Notes: generated by a model from the letters alone, not told the origin. Shown: positions 1-6,359, counted from the stretch's first letter. The stretch is DNA of 6,484 nt from Chlorobiota bacterium (GCA_013153575.1 JAADEE010000307.1:1-6484); one strand, 5' to 3'. Numbers and translations: made by a program.

Positions 1-62
1 AACGGCAATTTAGCATTTTTTCAATAATTATTAAATATTTTTTTAAGTAATATTTTTTATAA

Positions 63-70
63 TATTTTTG
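63..70 (+). promoter_or_regulatory. Candidate -7 promoter box for the thioredoxin gene
   Basis: TATTTTTG matches the Bacteroidetes -7 consensus TAnnTTTG exactly and lies 41 bp before the ATG at 112, which would give a leader of roughly 30-35 nt. The expected -33 position (about 39-42) holds only a T run and no clear TTG, so the promoter is half supported. The surrounding sequence is nearly all A and T, which makes chance matches easy. Confidence 0.4.
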
Positions 71-74
71 CACA

Positions 75-89
75 AAAATAATTAATTAT
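75..89 (+). repeat. AT-only palindrome shared with the leader of the other operon (copy 1)
   Basis: AAAATAATTAATTAT contains the perfect 12-bp palindrome ATAATTAATTAT (78-89). The same 15 bases occur on the minus strand at 6359-6345, just before the first gene of the leftward operon. Here the copy lies between the candidate -7 box and the start codon, around or just after the presumed transcription start. The match is exact, but the extreme AT content makes coincidence a serious possibility. Confidence 0.3.
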
Positions 90-111
90 ATAAATATTAA
101 AATAAGTAGAA

Positions 112-453
112 ATGACTTTAAATACAAATTTAGACCATATTGAAACTGAAGCTGAATATAACAAAGTTATATCAGAAAATGAAAACGTAATGATTTGCTG
201 TGGAAGAATGGGACCTATGTGTGTGCCTGTTTATGCAGAAATGGAAGATTTAAGAAATGAATATACTCATGTTAAATTTTATGATATGCTTTTTGATTTA
301 CCAGATGCGCATGTTATAAGAAATTTACCTGAATGTGCAGGTTTTATGGGATTACCTTTTACAGTATATTATAAAAACGGAAAAGTTGTAAAAGCAACAA
401 GCAGTATTCAATCAAGAGACCAAATTACTGCAATTTTAGATTCTGAATTTTAA
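112..453 (+). CDS. Atypical thioredoxin-fold protein (non-CGPC active site)
   Basis: This 113-residue protein has the length of a one-domain thioredoxin. The C-terminal half aligns by eye with thioredoxin: residues 80-82 (GLP) hold the cis-proline (P82), followed by a strand and the K88-N89-G90 turn. The helix after the active site (VPVYAEMEDL, 38-47) matches the corresponding thioredoxin helix. The active site is unusual. Instead of WCGPC it has CCGRMGPMC (29-37), so the possible redox cysteines are C29, C30 and C37, with C75 near the cis-proline loop. The protein is presumably cytosolic, as no signal peptide is seen. It lies upstream of a thioredoxin reductase on the same strand, so it is probably that enzyme's partner. 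The ATG at 112 is the first plausible start and is preceded by an A-rich stretch, as is usual in Bacteroidetes. The thioredoxin fold is well supported; redox activity and the cysteine pair used are inference. Confidence 0.88.
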   Translation: MTLNTNLDHIETEAEYNKVISENENVMICCGRMGPMCVPVYAEMEDLRNEYTHVKFYDMLFDLPDAHVIRNLPECAGFMGLPFTVYYKNGKVVKATSSIQSRDQITAILDSEF

Positions 454-490
454 TTCAATTTAAAGAATTATAATTTATTAGAGAACTTAT

Positions 491-560
491 AAGTCACGCC
501 TTCAATTTTATCTGCAAATTAAAGTTTTTAAATATTTGCAAAATATTGAAATCGTGACTT
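491..560 (+). repeat. 70-nt imperfect hairpin between the thioredoxin and reductase genes
   Basis: The outer arms AAGTCACG (491-498) and CGTGACTT (553-560) are perfectly complementary. After a 2-nt mismatch, TTCAAT (501-506) pairs with ATTGAA (545-550). After a short internal loop, TGCAAAT (513-519) pairs with ATTTGCA (534-540), leaving a 14-nt loop. That is 21 paired bases in three blocks. No T run follows, so it is not a standard terminator, and it ends 16 bp before the reductase start codon. It could be an mRNA processing or stability element, a translation-controlling structure, or a small MITE-like repeat. The inverted repeat is directly visible; its role is unknown. Confidence 0.7.
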
Positions 561-576
561 CTTAATTTAAAGAACT

Positions 577-1500
577 ATGGAAGAAAACAAATTTGACATA
601 ATAATAATTGGTGGTGGTCCTGCAGGATTAACTTCCGGAATATATTTATCAAGAGCAAAAGTTAAAGCTTTAATTTTAAATGAAGGTATTTCAGGTGGGC
701 AAATGTCATTAACACATGAAGTTGCAAATTATCCGGGAATTGAAAGTATAAGCGGATATATGCTATCACGAAATATGCAAAAACAAGCCGAAACCTTTGG
801 TTGCGTTGTAAAATCAAACATTAAAGTTACAGGATATGATTTAACAGGAAAAGTTAAAAAAATAACTGTGAATGATAAAGATGTTTATGAAGCAAAAGCG
901 GTTATAATTGCAACAGGCGGAAAATCTCGTGAAATTGGTGCAGTTGGAGAAAAAGAATTTGCAGGACGTGGAGTTTCATATTGTGCAACTTGCGATGGTG
1001 ATTTTTTTCAAGATAAAGAAATTATTGTTGTAGGTGGTGGAAATTCAGCACTTGAAGAAGCAGTTTCATTAACTCAATATGCAAGTAAAGTTACTGTTGT
1101 TCATCAGTTTGATCATTTTCAAGCATATAAACATGCTATTGAAGTAGCAACAAATCATCCTAAAATTGATTTTATTTTAGAATCTACAGTAACAGGATTT
1201 TATGGTGAGCAATCACTAGAAAAAGTTACTATTAAAAACTTAAAAACAGGTGAAGAAACCGAAAAGAAAATTGATGGTGTTTTTATTTTTATTGGATATG
1301 TTCCTCAAACACAACCTTTTGAGAACATAATTGACTTAAATGACAGAGGCGAGATTATTGCAAATGGAAATTTAGAAACAAGTGTTGCAGGAGTTTTTGT
1401 TGCAGGAGATTGCCGTGCAAAAAGATGGCGACAAATTACAACTGCAGTTTCAGATGGTACAATTGCAGCTTTAAATGCTATTGAATATATTCAAGACTAA
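577..1500 (+). CDS. trxB: Thioredoxin reductase-like FAD/dithiol oxidoreductase, atypical nucleotide site
   Basis: At 307 residues this is the normal length for a low-molecular-weight thioredoxin reductase. In order it shows the N-terminal FAD dinucleotide fold (GGGPAG, 12-17), a GGQM motif (40-43), the redox-active CATC (C136 and C139) followed by DGDFF, a second nucleotide fold (GGGNSA, 153-158), and the C-terminal FAD motif GDCR (277-280) followed by RQITTAVSDG. The family reduces the disulfide of thioredoxin; the likely partner is the upstream thioredoxin-fold protein. The usual NADPH signature HRRxxFRA is HQFDHFQA here (176-183), so the arginines that grip the 2'-phosphate are missing. 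NADPH is therefore an unlikely donor; NADH, ferredoxin or another reductant is possible. No Shine-Dalgarno sequence is seen before the ATG. The gene is probably cotranscribed with the thioredoxin across a hairpin-containing gap and ends before a strong terminator. Confidence 0.93.
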   Translation: MEENKFDIIIIGGGPAGLTSGIYLSRAKVKALILNEGISGGQMSLTHEVANYPGIESISGYMLSRNMQKQAETFGCVVKSNIKVTGYDLTGKVKKITVNDKDVYEAKAVIIATGGKSREIGAVGEKEFAGRGVSYCATCDGDFFQDKEIIVVGGGNSALEEAVSLTQYASKVTVVHQFDHFQAYKHAIEVATNHPKIDFILESTVTGFYGEQSLEKVTIKNLKTGEETEKKIDGVFIFIGYVPQTQPFENIIDLNDRGEIIANGNLETSVAGVFVAGDCRAKRWRQITTAVSDGTIAALNAIEYIQD

Positions 1501-1515
1501 ATTATTTTAAAATTT

Positions 1516-1560
1516 AAACACCTCATAGCAAACAACAAAATGCTTATGAGGTGTTTTTTT
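1516..1560. terminator. Rho-independent terminator, probably bidirectional
   Basis: AAACACCTCATA (1516-1527) pairs perfectly with TATGAGGTGTTT (1545-1556). The stem continues as GCA/TGC (1528-1530 with 1541-1543) past one bulged T and closes on a 10-nt A-rich loop. Seven T residues (1554-1560) end the right side, so it terminates + strand transcription 16 bp after the reductase stop. On the minus strand the stem is followed by a TTTAAATTTT-type stretch, so it may also stop the acylase operon, whose last stop codon is at 1604. Confidence 0.9.
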
Positions 1561-1603
1561 ATTAACGCAAGTCAGATATTACACAAAAAAGTATAATCCT
1601 ACT

Positions 1604-4003
1604 TTATTCAGGCAAAATTACCAATACATCGTTACTTTTTTCAATAATTTCTTGTTTATTCATCATTTGCTTTCTGTATTCTCCTTTGTTATACATTTCT
1701 GCTTGATCAGAATAATGTTTGCTCATAAAAACACCCGATTGTCCTGTAGGAATAACACTATATGCCTTATTCTCAACATCAGAAAAATCTATAATTGTTC
1801 TCATTGCAGGACCTGAACTTGCCTTATATTTACCATCATTACTAAGTGTGAAATTTATATTATTTAAAACAGATCTTCCACCCCAAACATTAAATGGTCC
1901 AACATTAAATGTACTTCTTAAAGCATTAACTTTTTTACCTATTGCATGTTGATATTCAACAGTATGCACCCTACCCCAAGTCCATTTATCAATATCATTA
2001 CCAAGGTCAGAATTTAACGCAACAATTGTACTGTCAAAAGCCATTGTAAAAATATCGCTTCGAGTTTCTTGCTTTTTAGTTTTTATATTATCCCACCATG
2101 CAGATTCTTTATTTCTTATAAGAACAGGAATTGACCTGTATGATGTATGACCATGTGCCATAAATTCAAAATCTTCTTCGCCTAATTCATCAATCATTGT
2201 AAATTCGAGGATTTTACGTAGTAAACGATAATAAATAGTTGGAGCAATATCATCTTTCAAATGATTTCCATCCCAAGATTTTAATATTTCATAAGCTTTT
2301 TTGTATTGCTCAGATTTTGATAAAACATCTTTATTAATATCCTCCAAAATTATATTTGCAGTAATTGGCTTAATATCCGATTTTACGTTTGTTTGAAGTT
2401 TTTTTATTTTTTCAACATTTACCGTATTATTGGCATTAAAAAAGTCAACAATTTTCTTTGCCCTGTCTTCCGGAGCATAATACCCCGGGTATAAAACTCC
2501 ATCAACACTATCAGGCTGATTATTAGCAGAATAAACATATCCGGATTTAGGATTTATCAATCGTGGATTTTTAGAAAAATCATAAAACCCAAGCGGTGCA
2601 TCTTTATATGATTGAATAATAGAAGTATTTGCAGAATCTTTATACTTTGTAATTTTTGCAGCTGCCCAATATGCTATATTTCCAAATTTATCACCATACA
2701 TAACATTAAGTCCGGGAGCTGCTATTTTTTCAACAGCTTGTTCTACATCTTTAATATTTTGTGAATTATTTAGTTCATAAAAAGCTTCAATAATTTTATT
2801 TTCTGAATGCGTAAAAGTCCAAAACAATGAAATAGGGCTCTCTCCCACTCCTTTAATTACATCATTTATAATTGTTCCTCTTTCAGTTTTTCTAATTTTA
2901 ATTTTTACATCTTCGGCACCTTTTACTTTTATTGTTTCTGTAATAATTTCAAAATTTTTCCAAGTATCATTTGATTTATATTGTGTGCTATCATTCGGAT
3001 TTATTTCTTCAAAAAAGAAATCAACATCATCATTTTCAAACATCGTTAATCCCCATGCCAAATTTCTGTTATGTCCTAATAATGAAAATGGTACACCCGC
3101 AACAAAATTTCCGTAAAGGTTAAAGTTCGGACATTCTAAATGTGCCTCATACCAAACAGCAGGTTGCGAATATGCCATGTGTGTATCATTTGCAAAAAGC
3201 ACTTTGCCACTTTCAGTTCTATCTCCTGAAACAACCCAAGAATTACTTCCTTCAAAAAAAGGAACTTCTAAATCTTCAATCATTTTCATTGTGCTTAAAG
3301 AAATTTGGCTTAATGCTGAATAATCAATAAGCGAATCATTGTTATTTTTTATTCTTTCAGTTCCGGGAACATAACTTGAAATTATATCTTTTAAATATTT
3401 ATCTCCAAGATTATGTTTTATTTTTGTAATCATTGGGTCAAGTTTAAAACCTTCGGCAAAACTAAATGCCATATATCCTGCAATATTAAATAAATCTTCG
3501 CGTGTAAATTTTGTTTTTTCAATACCAATTAATGAATATTCTATTGATGTTTTTCCGTTAAATAAAAATTCATTTATACCTTTCAAATAATTATCAACAT
3601 CTTGCACAAATGGTTTGTTTTTATCAGATAAATATTTTTTTACAGCTTCCTCTGAGGTTTTATTAACTTGAAGTGTTCTGAAAAGTTTATCATATTCCAA
3701 TGTTGCTTCTCCAAGTATTTCAGATAATCTGCCACTTGCAACTCTTCTTAAAATTTCCATTTGAAATAAACGTTCTTGTGCATGCAAATACCCAAATGAA
3801 TAGTACAAATCTGCCTTATTTTGAGCATAAATATGAGGTATGCCGTACTTATCAAAATAGACCTTAACTTCCTCTTTTAGTTCTGGCAATTTTAATTCGC
3901 CTGAGTATTGAGGTTTATATGATTTTAAAATAAAAAATCCTGCTATTGATGATATTATTATTAATGCTAATAAAATCTTTATTGCTTTTTTTAAAGTGTT
4001 CAT
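1604..4003 (-). CDS. Penicillin acylase family protein (Ntn hydrolase), membrane-anchored
   Basis: This 799-residue protein has the size of a full penicillin/cephalosporin/acyl-homoserine-lactone acylase precursor, which cleaves itself into alpha and beta chains and hydrolyses amide bonds. Residues 7-27 form a hydrophobic N-terminal segment, so the enzyme should be exported to the periplasm or anchored there. The alpha region includes GIPHIYA (54-60) and the GYLHAQERLFQME segment (71-83). The autocleavage site is EG|SNSWVVSG, making S253 the nucleophile (beta-1). H275 falls at beta-23, where cephalosporin and AHL acylases carry His. N494/N495 in YSANNQPD fit the oxyanion Asn near beta-241. 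PTGQSG (752-757) and HYSDQ (763-767) are the usual C-terminal family motifs. All expected catalytic positions are present, so it is probably active, but the substrate cannot be read from the sequence. It is the last gene of the leftward operon, 41 bp after a tiny membrane-protein gene. Confidence 0.94.
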   Translation of the reverse strand: MNTLKKAIKILLALIIISSIAGFFILKSYKPQYSGELKLPELKEEVKVYFDKYGIPHIYAQNKADLYYSFGYLHAQERLFQMEILRRVASGRLSEILGEATLEYDKLFRTLQVNKTSEEAVKKYLSDKNKPFVQDVDNYLKGINEFLFNGKTSIEYSLIGIEKTKFTREDLFNIAGYMAFSFAEGFKLDPMITKIKHNLGDKYLKDIISSYVPGTERIKNNNDSLIDYSALSQISLSTMKMIEDLEVPFFEGSNSWVVSGDRTESGKVLFANDTHMAYSQPAVWYEAHLECPNFNLYGNFVAGVPFSLLGHNRNLAWGLTMFENDDVDFFFEEINPNDSTQYKSNDTWKNFEIITETIKVKGAEDVKIKIRKTERGTIINDVIKGVGESPISLFWTFTHSENKIIEAFYELNNSQNIKDVEQAVEKIAAPGLNVMYGDKFGNIAYWAAAKITKYKDSANTSIIQSYKDAPLGFYDFSKNPRLINPKSGYVYSANNQPDSVDGVLYPGYYAPEDRAKKIVDFFNANNTVNVEKIKKLQTNVKSDIKPITANIILEDINKDVLSKSEQYKKAYEILKSWDGNHLKDDIAPTIYYRLLRKILEFTMIDELGEEDFEFMAHGHTSYRSIPVLIRNKESAWWDNIKTKKQETRSDIFTMAFDSTIVALNSDLGNDIDKWTWGRVHTVEYQHAIGKKVNALRSTFNVGPFNVWGGRSVLNNINFTLSNDGKYKASSGPAMRTIIDFSDVENKAYSVIPTGQSGVFMSKHYSDQAEMYNKGEYRKQMMNKQEIIEKSNDVLVILPE

Positions 4004-4044
4004 GGCCTATTTTTTAAATTATTATATTTTAATAGAAATTTAAA

Positions 4045-4149
4045 CTAATCCTTTTTCTTTCTAAACTGATTATATATCAAGAAAATAAATACACCAATCA
4101 TTATAAAAAAAGTTATTAGTTTTAATATTGCTAATATTTTAAACATCAT
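4045..4149 (-). CDS. Predicted 34-residue single-pass membrane protein
   Basis: This short frame starts with two consecutive ATG codons (4149 and 4146) and ends at TAG (4045-4047). It encodes 34 residues: a hydrophobic stretch from about residue 5 to 26, with Ile, Leu, Phe and one inner Lys at position 10, then the basic tail QFRKKKD. The charged tail suggests the C-terminus lies in the cytoplasm. It fits neatly between its neighbours, starting 23 bp after the stop of the Tim44-like gene and ending 41 bp before the acylase start, with the same strand and operon-like spacing. I recognise no family. Because AT-rich DNA readily encodes Ile/Phe/Lys-rich peptides, the call rests on spacing, the double ATG and the membrane-plus-basic-tail layout; conservation is untested. 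Confidence 0.6.
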   Translation of the reverse strand: MMFKILAILKLITFFIMIGVFIFLIYNQFRKKKD

Positions 4150-4172
4150 AATATCTTAATTTTTAATTATAT

Positions 4173-5678
4173 TTATCCTGTATAAGATTCATCTTGTGTA
4201 ATTATTGCAAGTACCCAAGAAAAATCTCCATTGCTAATTTTTGTTCCACAATATTCACATACTCCTGCCTGTCCCATTTTATCAGCAGGTGCTCCACAAT
4301 TAGGGCAAGTTGAGTAATCATAAGCATCTTTTTCTACTCCTTGTCTTCTTATAAAAGTCCAATATTCACTGAAATATCTTGGATTTTTATCAGAACCTCC
4401 TTGAACTTTACCTGACGCATCAATAACATAATCAAGTGCCGAAGCAAATATCCTAACAGTAATTGATTCGTAAAATTTATCTTCATCAATACTTACAAGC
4501 TGAACATTTGAAATATTTATATTTTCAAGTTTATTTTTTAATCCTGCTGTTTTATATGCATCAATCCAAAACATAAAAGAATCATATAACCTATCGGTTA
4601 ATAAATTTCTTACAGAATTTAGTTTATTTATACTCCAAGCATTATAAATTTTAATAAAATACTCTGAAACAACATTTTGAGAAAATTGCATTCTCCAACT
4701 ATTCCAATCAATATTATGCCTTCTTGCAAAGTTCATTGATGTTTCTTGTATGTTATGCTGATAAATAGTTGGCAAGTTTGTTCCTATTTCTTCTTCGTAA
4801 TGTGCAAGTCCTTTTGTGCTAAACACTTCTTGGCTTAAAATTTTATGTTTCAGAACAAACCATTGCATTTCTCCAGCATTAATTTTTGTACCACAACTTT
4901 CACAAACTCCATCGTCGGTAAAACTAACAGGTGCAGCACAAGCAGGACAAACAAGTTTTCTCATTTTATCAGGTTCAGGTGAAATAATTCCTGTTTTTCT
5001 GTTAAAATACCATCTTTCAACTACTGCATATCGTGTTTTTCTGCCATGAATATTTAATGTGTAATTTGCTTCAATATCAACAGCAATTCCTGTTACCGAT
5101 TGTAAAAGATTTATTTCACTTATTCGCATACTTCCTATAACAATCTCATTTACAGTTTGTTTATTATGCAAGTTTTTTGACCTTTGTAATTCATAAGTAT
5201 CAAAATAAGGTGAAAGATTTTTAAAGTTTTCACTTCCGAACCAAGTGTAATATTTATTATAAATTGATGCTACAAAATCAAGAAATAATACTTTCGAGAA
5301 ATTTGGGTCAATGCTTAAAAGTTGTTGTAAACTTCTTTCAATAACATAATTCCTATTCATTGTTGCTTGAATACCGGGAGTTGCAACAATTGTTTGATTT
5401 TCAGATGAGTTTTTTTTATCAACATAAAATTTCAAAACAATAACTCCTATTACAAGCGGAATTGATATTTGAGGCGGTAAAACTGAAAATATGTAATAAA
5501 TTAACAATCCTATTCCATCTCCTCCACCTCCTCCACCGGAAGAACTTCCTCCTCCTGAATATGAATGACCTCCTCCGGGACGAGCATTTAATATTTCAAC
5601 TCCAAAAGGATTTAAAATAAAGAATATTGTAAGAATTAAACTTATTAAAATAAAAATATTTAGTTTTCTATTTTTCAT
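4173..5678 (-). CDS. Tim44-like domain membrane protein with two zinc ribbons
   Basis: This 501-residue protein begins with a hydrophobic segment (7-27) that could be a signal peptide cleaved near LNA/R (about residue 32). A Gly/Ser-rich stretch (34-54) and a transmembrane helix (about 56-83) ending in KFYVDKK follow. Two similar units come next, each an alpha/beta domain resembling the Tim44/Mba1 fold plus a four-cysteine zinc ribbon. Unit 1 spans about 110-275, with C244, C247, C259 and C262; unit 2 spans about 330-490, with C458, C461, C474 and C477. The repeats share CPxCxAP, GVCExCGTKI and an aromatic W at the end, plus ERWYFNR versus EYWTFIRR before the ribbon. The lysines after the helix and the zinc ribbons favour a cytoplasmic location for the large C-terminal part. 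Bacterial members of this group have no settled function, and the mitochondrial import role of Tim44 should not be carried over. It follows the TPM gene by 37 bp. The Gly-rich tract is coded by GGAGGA-like runs near 5515-5580. Confidence 0.82.
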   Translation of the reverse strand: MKNRKLNIFILISLILTIFFILNPFGVEILNARPGGGHSYSGGGSSSGGGGGGDGIGLLIYYIFSVLPPQISIPLVIGVIVLKFYVDKKNSSENQTIVATPGIQATMNRNYVIERSLQQLLSIDPNFSKVLFLDFVASIYNKYYTWFGSENFKNLSPYFDTYELQRSKNLHNKQTVNEIVIGSMRISEINLLQSVTGIAVDIEANYTLNIHGRKTRYAVVERWYFNRKTGIISPEPDKMRKLVCPACAAPVSFTDDGVCESCGTKINAGEMQWFVLKHKILSQEVFSTKGLAHYEEEIGTNLPTIYQHNIQETSMNFARRHNIDWNSWRMQFSQNVVSEYFIKIYNAWSINKLNSVRNLLTDRLYDSFMFWIDAYKTAGLKNKLENINISNVQLVSIDEDKFYESITVRIFASALDYVIDASGKVQGGSDKNPRYFSEYWTFIRRQGVEKDAYDYSTCPNCGAPADKMGQAGVCEYCGTKISNGDFSWVLAIITQDESYTG

Positions 5679-5715
5679 TATGATGCTAAATTTAAATTTT
5701 GAAATTTTACTATTT

Positions 5716-6339
5716 TTACAACTCTACCTCTAAATCATCAGGAAGTTCATTAATATCATTTTCAATAGGCAAAATATATTCTGCAAAAATTGCTTTTGTT
5801 TTTTTAAGTTCAGAAATAAAAGCATCGGCAGGATTATCAGCATCAAAAATTGCATTAAAATTATCTTTAAATTGTCGCCAAAACTCATTTGGCACCAATG
5901 TAAAAGCACCCCTATCAGCAATAATTTTCACTTTTTGTTCAAAAGTAGAAACATAAAATAGTACTCCTATTTTTTCATTTGTAAATCTTATTCCTCCTTT
6001 TTGAAAAACTGCTCTTGCATAAATATCGGTATTTCTAATTAAGCGTTTCTTTTTTGTAAGAAAACGTTTTAAAGGTTTTATAAGTTCAATTATCAAATAA
6101 ATTAAAACAAACGAAAATAAAGTTCCAAAATATATTAAATACACATTATATATAATGGGCGAAAACATAAAATACGTATATGTTAAAAACATTGCTGCTG
6201 ATGCAAACCACAAAGATACATTTTGATATTCGCCTGATTTTGGCTTAATTACAGCAACAATTTCAACAAGCGAATTATTTTCAATATCCTCAATTGTTTC
6301 ATAAAGTTTTGTTTTAAAATCTTCGTTAAAGTGTTTCAT
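5716..6339 (-). CDS. TPM-domain membrane protein with an inserted transmembrane hairpin
   Basis: This 207-residue protein looks like a TPM-domain protein (the TLP18.3/Psb32/MOLO-1 fold, Pfam TPM_phosphatase). The first strand of the domain is EIVAVIKP (26-33). Two transmembrane helices follow (about 43-60 and 63-86), then a very basic stretch (KPLKRFLTKKKRLIR, 88-102). The rest of the domain comes after that: A108 to F112, TNEKIGVLFYVS (120-131), KVKIIADRG (136-144), and a C-terminal helix rich in acidic residues. The two-helix hairpin therefore sits inside the domain and leaves both halves on the same side. The basic stretch argues for the cytoplasm. The biochemical role of bacterial TPM proteins is poorly defined; acid phosphatase activity was reported for a plant relative. 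It is the first gene of the leftward operon, and its ATG at 6339 has no in-frame rival upstream that looks better. Confidence 0.85.
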   Translation of the reverse strand: MKHFNEDFKTKLYETIEDIENNSLVEIVAVIKPKSGEYQNVSLWFASAAMFLTYTYFMFSPIIYNVYLIYFGTLFSFVLIYLIIELIKPLKRFLTKKKRLIRNTDIYARAVFQKGGIRFTNEKIGVLFYVSTFEQKVKIIADRGAFTLVPNEFWRQFKDNFNAIFDADNPADAFISELKKTKAIFAEYILPIENDINELPDDLEVEL

Positions 6340-6344
6340 ATTAA

Positions 6345-6359
6345 ATAATTAATTATTTT
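6345..6359 (-). repeat. AT-only palindrome shared with the thioredoxin leader (copy 2)
   Basis: Read on the minus strand this is AAAATAATTAATTAT, identical to bases 75-89 on the plus strand. Locally the palindrome extends to a perfect 16 bp, AAATAATTAATTATTT (6343-6358). It ends five bases before the start codon of the TPM-domain gene, so it would lie in the mRNA leader or cover the translation start region. It could be a chance product of nearly pure A/T sequence. Confidence 0.3.

Noticed and set aside
1..62. Possible tail of an upstream + strand gene (frame 1 open to TAA at 25-27) or a short minus-strand start (ATG at 16).
   Set aside because: Only eight or fewer codons are present in either case, and the peptides resemble nothing I can recognise.
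196..226. Selenocysteine in the thioredoxin active site.
   Set aside because: No in-frame TGA is present; the active-site positions are encoded by TGC/TGT cysteine codons.
491..560. The intergenic hairpin as a rho-independent terminator separating the thioredoxin and reductase genes.
   Set aside because: The stem is interrupted and AT-rich inside, and no T run follows the right arm.
1719..1952. 77-residue open frame on the + strand inside the acylase gene.
   Set aside because: It lies fully antisense to a well-supported coding region and shows no recognisable protein motif; it is a shadow frame.
4816..5049. 77-residue + strand frame opposite the Tim44-like gene.
   Set aside because: It is antisense to the first zinc ribbon of a convincing protein; its cysteines and prolines come from the complementary coding.
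5515..5580. GGAGGA-like purine runs on the minus strand as a regulatory or ribosome-binding repeat.
   Set aside because: They are in frame and encode the Gly/Ser-rich stretch of the Tim44-like protein, which explains them fully.
5699..5956. 85-residue + strand frame and a 63-residue minus-strand frame (5730-5921) within the TPM gene.
   Set aside because: Both overlap the TPM-domain coding region in other frames and have low-complexity composition.
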